A model generated the notes under the pieces. The model was not told the origin of the DNA. It did no database searches and saw nothing but the letters and a program-made list of their open reading frames with translations. From Nitrospinaceae bacterium (GTDB taxonomy: Bacteria; UBA8248): a stretch of 64,000 nt of DNA. The position numbers and the translations under genes are program-made. Where the stretch lies: contig JABJAL010000122.1 of assembly GCA_018669005.1 (NCBI GenBank), forward strand, positions 1 through 64,000, written 5' to 3'. Of this stretch, positions 1 to 9,231 are shown one piece after another (position 1 is the stretch's first letter; each line of letters opens with the position of its first letter).

Positions 1-580
1 ACACGAACCATGAGGCCCCAAGACCGCCATATATCTCGCCAGCGGCATATACAACAACAGCGAATGCCACCCATAGAGCAAAGAAATATCTATCAAAGAA
101 ACGCTGCACCGGATCACGATCCAGATCCTTGGCGAATCGACAGTATTCCTCATAAGCTTCACAACCGGGCATCGTCACAAAGAGCCAGCCCATGTGCGCC
201 CACATGAATGTGACGAGCGGTGAATGCGGATCAGGCTCGTCATCAGCCTCCTTGTGGTGAATCCGGTGCTGGGCCACCCACTGCATCGGCCCGCTCTGAA
301 GAGCGAGCACACCACAAAAGGTCAGAAAATACTCCATCCATTTGAACGTCTGAAAGCTTCGATGGGTGAGCAATCGATGAAAGCACAGTGTCACGCCCAG
401 CATTCCGGCAACAAAATAGAGAACGACGGCGAGAATGAGGCCCGAGGTACTGTAGAAGCTCGGATTAAAAGCAGCAAGAACAGCGATATGGACACCAGCG
501 ATGATAACTACACTCCACCATTGAATCTTCCGTTCATTTTTTTTATGAACGGCGAGATGTCTCTTTTCAGTATGGGTCAC
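1..580 (-). CDS. Delta-9 acyl-lipid/acyl-CoA fatty acid desaturase (C-terminus cut by window edge)
   Basis: This is a membrane di-iron desaturase that would insert a double bond into saturated acyl chains and so tune membrane fluidity. It starts at a GTG (580) behind an AAGGAG ribosome site. The visible 193 residues contain a first hydrophobic hairpin, the first histidine box HRLLTH, and the second box HRIHHK followed by DEPDPHSP, which is the standard spacing in the delta-9 family. The third histidine box would lie beyond position 1. The upstream gene diverges, so the 329-base gap holds its promoter. Whether it uses acyl-CoA, acyl-ACP or lipid cannot be told from the sequence. Confidence 0.9.
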   Translation of the reverse strand, partial: MTHTEKRHLAVHKKNERKIQWWSVVIIAGVHIAVLAAFNPSFYSTSGLILAVVLYFVAGMLGVTLCFHRLLTHRSFQTFKWMEYFLTFCGVLALQSGPMQWVAQHRIHHKEADDEPDPHSPLVTFMWAHMGWLFVTMPGCEAYEEYCRFAKDLDRDPVQRFFDRYFFALWVAFAVVVYAAGEIYGGLGASWFV

Positions 581-909
581 CAAACTTCTCCTTAAAGATT
601 GGCCAAGCAACGATGTGCAAAACCGACATTCCAGCAAATTAGCGGAGCACATGCGCCAAAAAACAATTGCGGACGAAATCTATACCACTCGATATTGAGT
701 TATTCTTAAAATAACAAGCAGCTTGAGGTTCCATATTATAACGGATGCCCAAGCAGGGCCATTTTCAAGGAGATAATGGCTAAAATCAAGCCAAAAATTT
801 CGGGATATTGCTACTCACTTTTGTTACGCCGCCCGCTTCCCCCAATTGCCGCATTGACATACATTTAGCTACCATTCTCGATACTCACCTACAGCGCAGG
901 AGTGAAAAC
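581..909. promoter_or_regulatory. Divergent intergenic region with a small inverted repeat
   Basis: This gap separates the desaturase (minus) from the alpha/beta hydrolase (plus), so both promoters should lie here. It is AT-rich and has no convincing coding frame. An inverted repeat GTTATT (699-704) / AATAAC (710-715) could be an operator, but I see no clear -35/-10 pair to anchor it. Confidence 0.4.
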
Positions 910-1794
910 GTGCCTGAAATTAAAGCGAACGGCATTCAGATTCATTACGAAACCTCGGGAGAGGGAGCCCCCATCGTATTTGTCCACGAATTCGCCGCCG
1001 ACCTCCGTAGTTGGGAAGACCAGGTGCGCTACTTCAACCGTCGCTACCAAACGATCACCTACAACGCCAGAGGATTTCCTCCCACGGAGGTTCCCGAGGA
1101 GGTTTCAGCATATAGCCAGGACCACGCCGTTAACGATCTCGCCGACCTTATCAGGGGCCTCAATCTCGCCCCGGCTCATATCGTAGGCCTATCGATGGGT
1201 GGTTTCGCATCGCTACATCTCGGGCTTCGCTATCCAGAGCTCGCCCGTTCATGCGTGGTGGCCGGCTGCGGCTACGGCTCTGACATGAGCCAACGCGATA
1301 AATTCCAGAGTGAGGCCCAAGAGGTTGCCCGGCGTTTCCTTGAGGATGGTCTTGAGAAATTTGGCCCCACCTACACAGCCGGGCCCACGCGCGTTCAGCT
1401 TGAGAGAAAAGACCCAATCGCCTACGAGCGTTTCCAGAGAGAATTTGTCGAGCGCTCGGCTCTCGGGGCGGCGAATACCATGCGGGGCCTTCAGGCTCTT
1501 CGCCCCTCGGTCTACGAACTTGAAGAATCGATGAAAAAATGCAAGGTTCCGATGCTTATTCTCACAGGCGATGAAGACGAGCCCTGTCTTGAGCCCGCGC
1601 TTTTCATGAAGCGCACGATTTCGACAGCGGCCCTCATCACATTTCCCAACGCTGGCCACCTTATTAACCTCGAGGAGCCCGCGATGTTCAACCGGGTCGT
1701 TCTCGAATTCATCACCGAGGTCGATGCCGGAAGATGGCCTACACGCGACCCAAGATCTATTAGTTCCTCCTCACTCATGCCTGAGGAAAAGTAG
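910..1794 (+). CDS. Alpha/beta-fold hydrolase
   Basis: This is a 294-residue serine hydrolase of the alpha/beta fold. The GTG at 910 is preferred over an upstream in-frame TTG at 808 because AGGAG lies just before it and the protein then begins with the usual first strand (residues 5-13). The nucleophile elbow GLSMGG places the catalytic serine near residue 95. The acid is probably in the LTGDEDEP segment, and the histidine is in NAGHLINLEEP near the C-terminus. The family includes 3-oxoadipate enol-lactonases, esterases and haloperoxidases. The substrate cannot be inferred, and the gene stands alone. Confidence 0.88.
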   Translation: MPEIKANGIQIHYETSGEGAPIVFVHEFAADLRSWEDQVRYFNRRYQTITYNARGFPPTEVPEEVSAYSQDHAVNDLADLIRGLNLAPAHIVGLSMGGFASLHLGLRYPELARSCVVAGCGYGSDMSQRDKFQSEAQEVARRFLEDGLEKFGPTYTAGPTRVQLERKDPIAYERFQREFVERSALGAANTMRGLQALRPSVYELEESMKKCKVPMLILTGDEDEPCLEPALFMKRTISTAALITFPNAGHLINLEEPAMFNRVVLEFITEVDAGRWPTRDPRSISSSSLMPEEK

Positions 1795-1814
1795 ACGCGC
1801 TTAAAGGTGAGGTT

Positions 1815-2312
1815 TTACTTAAGTATCTCTTTTATGGCATTTCTCATCTCGCCGTCGATTTGTTTTGTTTTCTTGGGCGACATGTAGGGGTCGCTCGATC
1901 CAAACAACATAAAAGAGCTTATCGACTCCATGGTTGACCTCAAGTCCGCCTTCATCACAAGAGTTGACACCAGTGCAGTGACCAAACAGAAAAGAAACCA
2001 GGCCGCATACAATTTGACTGTTCTTGCCTTGTGCGCCCAATGGATATGCTCCATGCCACTCGTACTCTTGCTGGTCCCTCGCTTCCTGCGATGACTTCTT
2101 GACTTTCTGCCTCTGCCAGAGCGCCCTTTCTTTGGAGAAGGGTGGCTTGCCTTGTACAAACGCACGCTTCCGATGATCAGGAAGCTCATAAAGACCCCGT
2201 AAATATTCAGAGAAATATCTCGCCAGAGAAACCCAAATATCATGGTCGTATCATTGATTGATGCGCTCACCACAAGACCGACGAGACCTATGAAAATGAA
2301 AACCACCGCCAT
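1815..2312 (-). CDS. Hypothetical membrane protein
   Basis: I do not recognise this 165-residue protein. I chose the ATG at 2312, with AGGAG just upstream, over a longer frame whose first 49 residues look non-coding. It opens with a hydrophobic helix, has a second one, then a very basic serine/arginine/lysine-rich stretch (about residues 60-90), and a third helix (about residues 105-125). The basic loop would be cytoplasmic under the positive-inside rule and could touch nucleic acid or lipid headgroups. It points towards the hydrolase but does not overlap it. Confidence 0.55.
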   Translation of the reverse strand: MAVVFIFIGLVGLVVSASINDTTMIFGFLWRDISLNIYGVFMSFLIIGSVRLYKASHPSPKKGRSGRGRKSRSHRRKRGTSKSTSGMEHIHWAHKARTVKLYAAWFLFCLVTALVSTLVMKADLRSTMESISSFMLFGSSDPYMSPKKTKQIDGEMRNAIKEILK

Positions 2313-2638
2313 TCTCCTATTACACAGGCAGCTAACTCTGGGAGTGTCTACCCTGCGAGTGTTCACACTCACAGGTGTGCACAAAATCTGGATACGCTTT
2401 TTTGTAAAAGGCGCATCCGAGACAAAATTAATCTTATAAAGTGTTGTGATTATTAGCAATACAGCGTTTCAAGGGGCACCTATCGCGAAACTGTTATCCC
2501 AAGAGGTTTATATGGATATTGAGGCGTAACGATACGATGGAAAACCCACAAAACTTCGCGAAATAAAATTTCCCGTAGAGAAGCGCAACGGTGAATTTAA
2601 TAGAGGAATTGCTCAAACTAGAATGTTGGCGGCGGGAG
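2313..2638. other. Gene-free region
   Basis: This 326-base stretch lies between the end of the Old Yellow Enzyme gene and the start of the small membrane protein gene, both on the minus strand. It is AT-rich, should hold the membrane protein's promoter, and shows no conserved-looking frame, clear terminator or RNA gene. Confidence 0.5.
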
Positions 2639-3721
2639 TTACCCCATCTTTCGCCCATGAGCCCGGTGGTAGGGATCAGGAACGTAGGCCAAATCTTTTT
2701 TTGCCAGCGCTGCCGCAGCACGTTGGGGCCAGTAGGGGTCGCGCAGATATTCGCGCGCCAAAAGAACGATATCGGCCTGCCCATTTCGGATGATTTGATC
2801 GGCCTGCCAGGGCTCGGTAATCATCCCGACCGCCGAGGTGGGGACATCCGCCTCTCGCCGAACAGCATCGGCAAAAGGAACTTGATAGCCAGCGCCAACG
2901 GGAATCTTAGCCAACGGCGTTCCCCCGCCACCGCTGCAATCAATCAAGTCCACTCCCTCAGCCTTTAGAATTTTTGCAAGCTCAATTGTTTCCTCAAGCG
3001 TCCAGCCCCCCTCGAACCAGTCCGTGGACGAGAGTCGGACCGACATGGGCCGATCCTCGGGCCATTCCTCTCTGACGATACGGACCGTATCCACTGTGAA
3101 GCGAACACGGTTCTCGAAGCTGCCACCATAGTTGTCGGTCCGCTTATTTGAGATTGGCGAGTGAAAACTGTGCATCAAATATCCATGTGCACCATGGACC
3201 TCTATCCAATCGAATCCCGCCTCCTTTGAGCGGCGTGCGGCCAAACGGAAGGCATCCTGAAGCCCGGCGATATCATCTAAAGTAAGTTCGCGGGGCACCG
3301 GTGCCGAATCATTAAACGGAACAGCGCTCGGAGCCACTATTTCCCAGGCACCCTCATCGTCCGAAAGATAACTGCCACCCTCCCAAGGCTCTCTACAACT
3401 GGCCTTGCGACCGGCATGGCCTATTTGAATGGCAGCTACTGCACCCTGCCCTTTTACAAACTTAGTAATTCGCTCCAGGGGCTCGATATGATCGTCTGAC
3501 CAGATACCCAAACAGCCAGGCGTTATTCTCCCCTCAGGTACAACACCCGTCGCCTCGACGATTACAAGCCCCGCCCCGCCTGCCGCTCGCGCTCCGAGGT
3601 GAACGAGGTGCCACTCGTCGGCAAAACCGTCTTTTGCGACGTACTGGCACATTGGCGAAACACCGATACGGTTTCTTAGCGTTATACCGCGAAGTTGTAA
3701 TTCATCGAAAAGATGAGGCAT
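2639..3721 (-). CDS. NADH:flavin oxidoreductase / Old Yellow Enzyme, NamA (YqjM)-like
   Basis: This 360-residue FMN-dependent ene-reductase reduces activated C=C bonds (enones, nitroalkenes) with NAD(P)H. The start ATG has AGGAG about nine bases upstream. The N-terminal SPMCQY motif carries the redox-tuning cysteine of the YqjM/NamA (thermophilic-like) subclass. HGAHGYL supplies the substrate-binding histidine pair, followed by SPISNKRTDNYGG, which is diagnostic of the subclass. The C-terminal ARE.LRDPYWP segment binds the FMN phosphate. Its length is normal for a single-domain family member. The terminator upstream separates it from the SDR gene, so it is probably transcribed on its own. Confidence 0.93.
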   Translation of the reverse strand: MPHLFDELQLRGITLRNRIGVSPMCQYVAKDGFADEWHLVHLGARAAGGAGLVIVEATGVVPEGRITPGCLGIWSDDHIEPLERITKFVKGQGAVAAIQIGHAGRKASCREPWEGGSYLSDDEGAWEIVAPSAVPFNDSAPVPRELTLDDIAGLQDAFRLAARRSKEAGFDWIEVHGAHGYLMHSFHSPISNKRTDNYGGSFENRVRFTVDTVRIVREEWPEDRPMSVRLSSTDWFEGGWTLEETIELAKILKAEGVDLIDCSGGGGTPLAKIPVGAGYQVPFADAVRREADVPTSAVGMITEPWQADQIIRNGQADIVLLAREYLRDPYWPQRAAAALAKKDLAYVPDPYHRAHGRKMG

Positions 3722-3761
3722 CCGGATAAACTCCTGTCAGAGAAATCATGCACAACGAATG

Positions 3762-3792
3762 AAAAAAGCCCGGAGCGCAAAACGCTCCGGGC
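3762..3792 (-). terminator. Rho-independent terminator of the SDR gene
   Basis: A perfect 10-base-pair GC-rich stem (3768-3777 with 3783-3792) with a five-base loop is followed, read on the minus strand, by six T residues (3767-3762). It sits 15 bases past the stop codon of the SDR gene and before the Old Yellow Enzyme gene. Confidence 0.9.
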
Positions 3793-3806
3793 CGATAACG
3801 CTCGGA

Positions 3807-4595
3807 TCAGGGCGTGCTGCGGCGCGCACCACCATCCATATATATCGAGGCTGCCATAGAATAAGAATTCGCCTCCGAAGCCAAGAAGGCGGCCATCCGT
3901 CCGACTTCCTCGGGCTCGCAAATACGGCCAGCCGGTATCTTGGAGCCCCGCTCTTTCAAGAATTCCTCGACGCTCTTGCCTGCCTTATCGGCCCCGGCTT
4001 GAGAAATATCGCGGGCCCGCTGGGTGTTCGTCATGCCAGGACAAATGTTGTTCACGATAATTCCGTCGCCCGAAACAGCATCGGAAAGACCACGCGAGGC
4101 GTTGAGAACTGTGATGTTCGCAAAACTGGTGGGCAGATTCCCCCGAGCCGGGCTTGCGCCCGCACCGCCGCAAATGTTGATGACTCGGCCCCAGCTGTTT
4201 TTCTTCATGTGGGATACGCAGAGCTGTGCCATGCGAATATAACCGAAGGTCTTGAGGCTCAACGCATCGGAAAACAGGTCCACATCGATATCAAGAACAT
4301 CGCCGCCCTTGGCTGCACCAGCACTATTGATGAGAATATCCACGCCACCGAACTTACTCGCAGTGGCATCTACTACTTTCTTGCATCCATCGAGCGATGT
4401 CAGGTCGGACACGACGTACATCCCCTCGCCGCCTGCTGCGTTGACATCATCAACCGCCTTTTTGAGCAGTTCCTCATCACGCGCCGTCACACAGACTCGC
4501 GCCCCCTCACCGGCCAGTGCAATTGCGCACTCGCGCCCGATGCCCCGGCTCGACCCGGTGACGATGGCACTTTTCCCCTTCAATCCAAGATCCAT
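3807..4595 (-). CDS. SDR-fold protein lacking the catalytic Ser-Tyr-Lys
   Basis: This 262-residue protein has a normal SDR Rossmann fold. TGSSRGIG (residues 13-20) is the dinucleotide motif, NSAG (90-93) replaces NNAG, and VNNICPG plus a C-terminal MDGG complete the scaffold. The catalytic region is unusual. Where classical SDRs have Ser, then Tyr-x3-Lys, this protein appears to have Ala145, Phe158 and Thr162. It therefore probably binds NAD(P) but may not catalyse the standard carbonyl reduction. Homologues annotated as 3-oxoacyl reductase-like are expected. A moderate GGGG ribosome site precedes the ATG. Its neighbours suggest secondary or degradative metabolism. Confidence 0.85.
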   Translation of the reverse strand: MDLGLKGKSAIVTGSSRGIGRECAIALAGEGARVCVTARDEELLKKAVDDVNAAGGEGMYVVSDLTSLDGCKKVVDATASKFGGVDILINSAGAAKGGDVLDIDVDLFSDALSLKTFGYIRMAQLCVSHMKKNSWGRVINICGGAGASPARGNLPTSFANITVLNASRGLSDAVSGDGIIVNNICPGMTNTQRARDISQAGADKAGKSVEEFLKERGSKIPAGRICEPEEVGRMAAFLASEANSYSMAASIYMDGGARRSTP

Positions 4596-4791
4596 TCTGC
4601 ACCCCTTTCACATAAGTAAAAATGCTTCAAAATTCCGCGTGCAACAGACATGGGGACACCTGCCCCCAGCCTGACTCCCCATCAATTTTCGATGCCTAAC
4701 TATATAACGCCATTTCGCCTCCACGCCAAGGCGAGACCGGAGGGCATAAATATGATATTTGTTCATCCCACATACATATGAGGGAGACTTC

Positions 4792-5841
4792 ATGCCAGAT
4801 ACCACGATTAGCGCCGAGGCGCTTAACGATTTTCTCACTCGCGCCTACGAGGCGCTGGGTCTGCCAGCCGGGGACGCGGCAAAGTGTGCCGCCCAGACTG
4901 TCGATGCTGAACTCCGGGGAGTGGGCTCCCACGGCTGCGTGCGCTTCGGGGTGTTCGCCGAGCGCCTTCGCCGCGGCACCGCCAACCCGCGCCCGAACAT
5001 TACGACCGTAACCGATCTTCCCGCCTTTTCGCTTCTTGATGGAGACCTTGGCATGAGCGCCGTCGTCGCGAGCCGGGCCATGGAAGTGGCGATGGAAAAA
5101 GCCGAAGCCTCGGGAATTGGCGCAGCCGCCATTCGCCGCTCCTCGCACACGGGGCACATCGGTTATCTCGCCGCCATGGCCCTCCAAAAGGGCATGATCG
5201 GTATCGTCATAAGCGGGGCAACCGGAAACCTCGCACCATGGGGCGGGGCCGAGCGACTTTTGGGCAACAGTCCGATTGCCTTCGCCATTCCCTCATCACA
5301 AGAGTTTCCTATTATCTTTGATATGGCGACCTCGAAGGTGGCCAAGGGATATGTCCTCCTCGCAGCAAAGTCCGGGGAGCCCATCCCCGAGGGCTGGGCT
5401 CTTGACCCGGAAGGTCAGCCTACGACCGACGCCGCCCTGGGCGCGAAGGGCACAATGCTCCCCCTTGGCGACTACAAGGGTTATGGGCTCGCGCTAATGT
5501 TCAGCTTTATCACCTCGGCCCTTTCGGGGAACGGCTTCGATGCCGAGCAGCCAGAGTGGACCGAGACAGACAAACAATTCGCACTTCCCATGCTCGCCAT
5601 CGCCATCGACCCAGAGCGCTGCCTTGGGGGCGACTACCAGGCGGCTGTAGACGAAACCGTTCGTGAGATAAAAAGCTCGCGCCTTGCGCCGGGCTTCGAT
5701 GAAATTCGAATCCCAGGAGAGGGTGCCCACCGCCGCTATCGCGATGCGCTTGCAGGCGGCATTAATCTCAAGCCAGCCCTGATAGAGGATCTCAACCGCA
5801 TTGCCAACGAGCTTGGCGTGCGGCCCCTCTCTAATGCCTGA
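4792..5841 (+). CDS. Malate/L-lactate dehydrogenase family (Ldh_2) oxidoreductase
   Basis: This 349-residue protein is an NAD(P)-dependent 2-hydroxyacid dehydrogenase of the Ldh_2 superfamily, which includes ComC sulfolactate dehydrogenase, YiaK, AllD and malate dehydrogenases. The ATG at 4792 follows AGGGAG; an earlier in-frame start at 4759 lacks a ribosome site. Family marks are ELRGVGSHG near residues 40-48, the catalytic-histidine region SSHTGHIGYL, GNSPIAFAIP, and a C-terminal IPGEGAHRRY. It heads a forward operon with a UxaA/SuyAB-type lyase and a second Ldh_2 gene. The exact acid is unknown. Confidence 0.9.
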   Translation: MPDTTISAEALNDFLTRAYEALGLPAGDAAKCAAQTVDAELRGVGSHGCVRFGVFAERLRRGTANPRPNITTVTDLPAFSLLDGDLGMSAVVASRAMEVAMEKAEASGIGAAAIRRSSHTGHIGYLAAMALQKGMIGIVISGATGNLAPWGGAERLLGNSPIAFAIPSSQEFPIIFDMATSKVAKGYVLLAAKSGEPIPEGWALDPEGQPTTDAALGAKGTMLPLGDYKGYGLALMFSFITSALSGNGFDAEQPEWTETDKQFALPMLAIAIDPERCLGGDYQAAVDETVREIKSSRLAPGFDEIRIPGEGAHRRYRDALAGGINLKPALIEDLNRIANELGVRPLSNA

Positions 5842-6007
5842 CATTTGTTTACCTGCAATTTGGGCATGTGTTCCTTGAACACCACTCAAACGTTGCGGTA
5901 AAGTGCCGGTGGAAACACAACCAAGTCGATTGAATCGGGTCGCTGTCGCCATCGCAATTCGCCTGAGCGGCAGGCATGTTATTTACCTTTTAATTCGGAG
6001 GAGTGCT

Positions 6008-6307
6008 GTGGCTAAAGTCGCCATGATTATTGACAAGTCGGACAATGTCGCTACCTGTATCGCCAAAATAAAAAAAGGTGAGACGGTCGAGTTGATGTTC
6101 AACGGCAAGAAAACGAAGAAATTAAAGGCCAGACAGAGTATCCCGTTTGCCCACAAGATTTGCGTCAAACCGCTTAAAAAGGGCGACCAGTGCCTAAAGT
6201 ATGGCCTTTCGATCGGCTCTGCCAGCAAAGAGATCAAGATGGGCGACTACATTCACGTTCACAACATTGAAAGCAACCGGGGCCGCGGCGACCTCGAAGA
6301 AAACTAA
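6008..6307 (+). CDS. UxaA/SuyA-type small subunit (SAF domain)
   Basis: This 99-residue protein matches the SAF-domain small subunit of the altronate/galactarate dehydratase and sulfolactate sulfo-lyase family. The GTG at 6008 lies behind GGAGGAG, whereas the longer frame from 5903 adds only non-coding-looking sequence. The conserved patterns are IPFAHK, LKKGDQCLKYG and a C-terminal YIHVHN, all typical of the family. Twelve bases separate it from the large subunit gene, so the two are surely co-translated. A stand-alone small subunit is the SuyA arrangement and also occurs in split altronate dehydratases. Confidence 0.88.
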   Translation: MAKVAMIIDKSDNVATCIAKIKKGETVELMFNGKKTKKLKARQSIPFAHKICVKPLKKGDQCLKYGLSIGSASKEIKMGDYIHVHNIESNRGRGDLEEN

Positions 6308-6319
6308 GGAGCACTGCAC

Positions 6320-7519
6320 ATGGCCAGAAGAAAAAAACCGACCCCCCGGCTGCGCAAGACATGGTTCGGCTACCCAAGAGAAAACGGCGACGTGGGAGCA
6401 AGGAACTATCTCCTCGTCCTGAGCGGTACGCTATACGCCAACCCCACCTGCGAGCGAGTGACGCGCACTTTGCGCCATAGCGTCTCCATCACCCATCCCC
6501 TCGGGCGCTGCCAGATTGAACCCGACCTCAGGCGCACGTTCGAGACCCTCGTCGCACACGGTCAGAACGCAAACGCCGGTGCGGTCGTCGTCATCGACCA
6601 CCACCGCGAGGAGGGCTGCACCGCCGAGGAGATCGCCCACGAGATTGCCAAGACCGGCAAGCGCGTTGAGGCCATCAACATCCGGCTGGACGGCGGCGCC
6701 ATCGATGCCACCGCTAAGGCAACGCGCATCGGCATGGAAATGATTCGTGAACTCACCAACGAGCACCGCCAGGAAGTGCCCGTCTCAAAGCTCCTCCTCG
6801 GCCTCAACTGTGGCACATCGGACACGACCTCGGGCATCTCGCACAACAAGGCGACCGGCTGGGTCACCGACCAGGTCATCAAGCTTGGTGGTCGCGCCCT
6901 TTTGGCCGAAACAACGGAGATGATGGGCGGCGAGGATGTTCTCGCGGCCAAATGTGTACGTCCGGCGCTGGGCAAGAAAATCTGGGCAATGGTCAACAAG
7001 ATGGAAGCCGACATCCTCGCTTGCGGCGTGGACCTTCGCGGAAGCCAGCCCACGGGCGACAACATGGAGGGTGGCCTCTCCACCATCGAGGAAAAATCAC
7101 TGGGCGCCATTCAAAAAGCGGGCTCGGCCCCCATCGTCGACGTGATTCCCTACTCCGTGCGGGCGAAGAAAATACCCGGCCTCCACGTCATGGACACCCC
7201 CGGCCACGGCGGCGAGTCCATCACCGGCATAGCCGGTGGAGGCGCCCAGGTGCTTATTTTCTCAACGGGCGGCGGCCATACCATCAACCACCCGCTGATG
7301 AGCACCCTGCGTATTACGGGAAATCCCGTATCCGCCAAGTTGCAGCGCGACACCCTCGACGTTGACGTGTCGGACATGTTTACGGGAACAACCATCGAGG
7401 AGGCCGGGCGGCGCGTTTATGACGAGGTGATCGACATCGCCAACGGCAAGATGACCAAGGCCGAAATCCTTCACGAGGACAATGCCTTTGCCATCACCCG
7501 CAACGGCCTGAGCGTCTAG
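6320..7519 (+). CDS. UxaA/SuyB-type large subunit, hydro-lyase or sulfo-lyase
   Basis: The 399-residue protein is the catalytic part of the UxaA family, which eliminates water (altronate, galactarate) or sulfite ((R)-sulfolactate) from 2-hydroxyacids using a metal. RENGDVGARNYLLVL near residue 20, LGLNCGTSDTTSG in the middle, and the late FSTGGGHTINHP segment are all family signatures. It has a good AAGGAG ribosome site. With its small subunit and two Ldh_2 dehydrogenases it could act on sulfolactate (SuyAB with ComC) or on a sugar acid. The sequence alone does not decide. Confidence 0.88.
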   Translation: MARRKKPTPRLRKTWFGYPRENGDVGARNYLLVLSGTLYANPTCERVTRTLRHSVSITHPLGRCQIEPDLRRTFETLVAHGQNANAGAVVVIDHHREEGCTAEEIAHEIAKTGKRVEAINIRLDGGAIDATAKATRIGMEMIRELTNEHRQEVPVSKLLLGLNCGTSDTTSGISHNKATGWVTDQVIKLGGRALLAETTEMMGGEDVLAAKCVRPALGKKIWAMVNKMEADILACGVDLRGSQPTGDNMEGGLSTIEEKSLGAIQKAGSAPIVDVIPYSVRAKKIPGLHVMDTPGHGGESITGIAGGGAQVLIFSTGGGHTINHPLMSTLRITGNPVSAKLQRDTLDVDVSDMFTGTTIEEAGRRVYDEVIDIANGKMTKAEILHEDNAFAITRNGLSV

Positions 7520-7542
7520 GTTGCAGGGAGGGCGGCAAAACG

Positions 7543-8118
7543 ATGCCGCTCATCGGCTATGATGAGGCGCTAGCCCGCCTCGCCAGCGAGGAGGCTGGCG
7601 AGGGCTGGTTGCCCTGGTGCGAGGCGCATGACATTTACCAGCTCCCCACCGTCGAATGGGTCGAGGCGCTAGCTGATACCATCCGGCCACTGGCTCCGAG
7701 GCACGTTGTTGAGGTGGGCTCAGGGGCTGGGGCACTTGGTCGGGCACTCATGGCGCAGGGAATTCCCCTTCGAATGACGGACCCGGCGGGCGATGACGAT
7801 ATTGAGCCTCTTGGCGCGGAAGAAGCCCTGTCCCGCTATCGTCCCGACATGGTCGTGTCTTGCTGGCTTCCCTTCGATCTTGGCGCAGAAAAAATCATCT
7901 TGGCCAACCCCGATGTGCGCTGGTACCTCGTCATCCTACAGGAGGGGCCTGGTTTTGCCGGAAGCGAGCATCTCTGGCGCAATTCAGATTGGATATCGCA
8001 GCGCATTGAAACAGCTGATCGATGGTCAGTGTCGCGTAGCGACTACTTAACGGAAGTGGTGAGCGGCGAGCACATCCGCCACGGAGGCGCATATCTTTTT
8101 GAGCGCCATAAAAACTGA
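7543..8118 (+). CDS. SAM-dependent methyltransferase-like protein
   Basis: This 191-residue protein begins behind a GGAGGG site. VVEVGSGAGALGRAL (about residues 55-69) is a good class I methyltransferase motif I, followed by MTDP at the end of strand 2, where an acidic residue would bind the ribose. A later strand, DMVVSCWLPF, fits motif IV. It lies within the hydroxyacid operon, 23 bases after the lyase gene. No substrate-recognition domain is visible, so the target is unknown and it may have lost activity. Confidence 0.62.
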   Translation: MPLIGYDEALARLASEEAGEGWLPWCEAHDIYQLPTVEWVEALADTIRPLAPRHVVEVGSGAGALGRALMAQGIPLRMTDPAGDDDIEPLGAEEALSRYRPDMVVSCWLPFDLGAEKIILANPDVRWYLVILQEGPGFAGSEHLWRNSDWISQRIETADRWSVSRSDYLTEVVSGEHIRHGGAYLFERHKN

Positions 8119-8181
8119 GGACACAAACTCTCACGCAAGGCCTCGCCTTCAACCGCTGGCCAAAATCCCAAGGAGCGTTAA

Positions 8182-9231
8182 ATGAGTCGTCTCGTTCACA
8201 AAGAAGAGCTCAAACGATTCATCACCGAAGTTTTCAAACGCGCGGACATGCCCGAGGCGGATGCGGCATGGACCGCCGACACGCTCACCCAGGCAGAGCT
8301 TCGCGGCACATCGAGCCACGGCGTCATCCGCACTTCTGCATACGTCACTCGTTTAAAAAGTAAAACCAACAACCCCACACCCAACATCAAGGTCATCAAA
8401 GACGCCGGCGCGCTCGCCCTCATGGATGGCGACAACGGCATGGGTCAGGTGGTCTCCAAGCGCGGGATGGAAGAGAGTCTAGACCGTGCTGAAAAACACA
8501 ACGTCGGCGTCGTCATCATGCAACGCAGCAACCACTTCGGCGCGGCTGGAACCTTCGCCCAGTTGGCGCTTAAGCGAGGCATGGTCGGCATCGTCACAAC
8601 AAACGCGGTGAAGACCATCGCGCCTGCAGGCGGGAAAGAAAAAATTCTCGGGAACAATCCGGTCGCCATCGCCATACCAGGAGACCCGCCCATCGAACTC
8701 GACATGGCGCTCAGCACGGTGGCGCGCGGCTATGTCCTCCAGGCGCACATGGCAGGCAAAAACATCCCTGAGGGCTGGGGGGTGGATGCCGAGGGCGAGC
8801 CCACGACAGATCCTAACGAAGTCCTCGAATCAGGCTCCCTCACCGCAATTGCCGGCTACAAGGGCGTTGGCCTCTCGGTCGCCATCGACGCCATTTTGGG
8901 TGCACTAACGGGCGGCGCCCATAGCCACGGCATCGGCGGGCTCATGGACCCCACGGACCCCGGCAACGTCACCCACTTTTTCGCCGCCATCCGAATTGAA
9001 TCCCTAATTCCTATGGCGGAGTTTCGGGCCACGGTAAACACGCTATGCAGCGTGCTTCGCGCCGCGCCTAAGGCGGCTGGCGTCGAGCGCATCTATATGC
9101 CCGGGGAGAAGGAATATGATAGCGAGCAGGCGCTTAGGGCAAGCGGCATACCCCTGCTTCCCGAGCGCTACACCGAACTCGCTGAGCTGGCTCGCCAGCT
9201 CGACATCCCCGAAATGGAAACCTTCGAATGA
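8182..9231 (+). CDS. Second Ldh_2-family 2-hydroxyacid dehydrogenase
   Basis: This 349-residue paralogue of the dehydrogenase at 4.8 kb starts at an ATG behind AAGGAG. It has ELRGTSSHGVIR, the catalytic-histidine motif RSNHFGAAG, GNNPVAIAIP, and the C-terminal YMPGEKEYDSE segment. The two proteins differ enough to suggest different substrates or opposite stereo-preferences rather than recent duplication. Its stop codon overlaps the next start (ATGA), so it is translationally coupled to the phosphatase gene. Confidence 0.9.
   Translation: MSRLVHKEELKRFITEVFKRADMPEADAAWTADTLTQAELRGTSSHGVIRTSAYVTRLKSKTNNPTPNIKVIKDAGALALMDGDNGMGQVVSKRGMEESLDRAEKHNVGVVIMQRSNHFGAAGTFAQLALKRGMVGIVTTNAVKTIAPAGGKEKILGNNPVAIAIPGDPPIELDMALSTVARGYVLQAHMAGKNIPEGWGVDAEGEPTTDPNEVLESGSLTAIAGYKGVGLSVAIDAILGALTGGAHSHGIGGLMDPTDPGNVTHFFAAIRIESLIPMAEFRATVNTLCSVLRAAPKAAGVERIYMPGEKEYDSEQALRASGIPLLPERYTELAELARQLDIPEMETFE

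Noticed and set aside
3759-4619. 286-codon plus-strand frame
   Set aside because: It lies antisense to the SDR gene, has no ribosome site and reads as a shadow.
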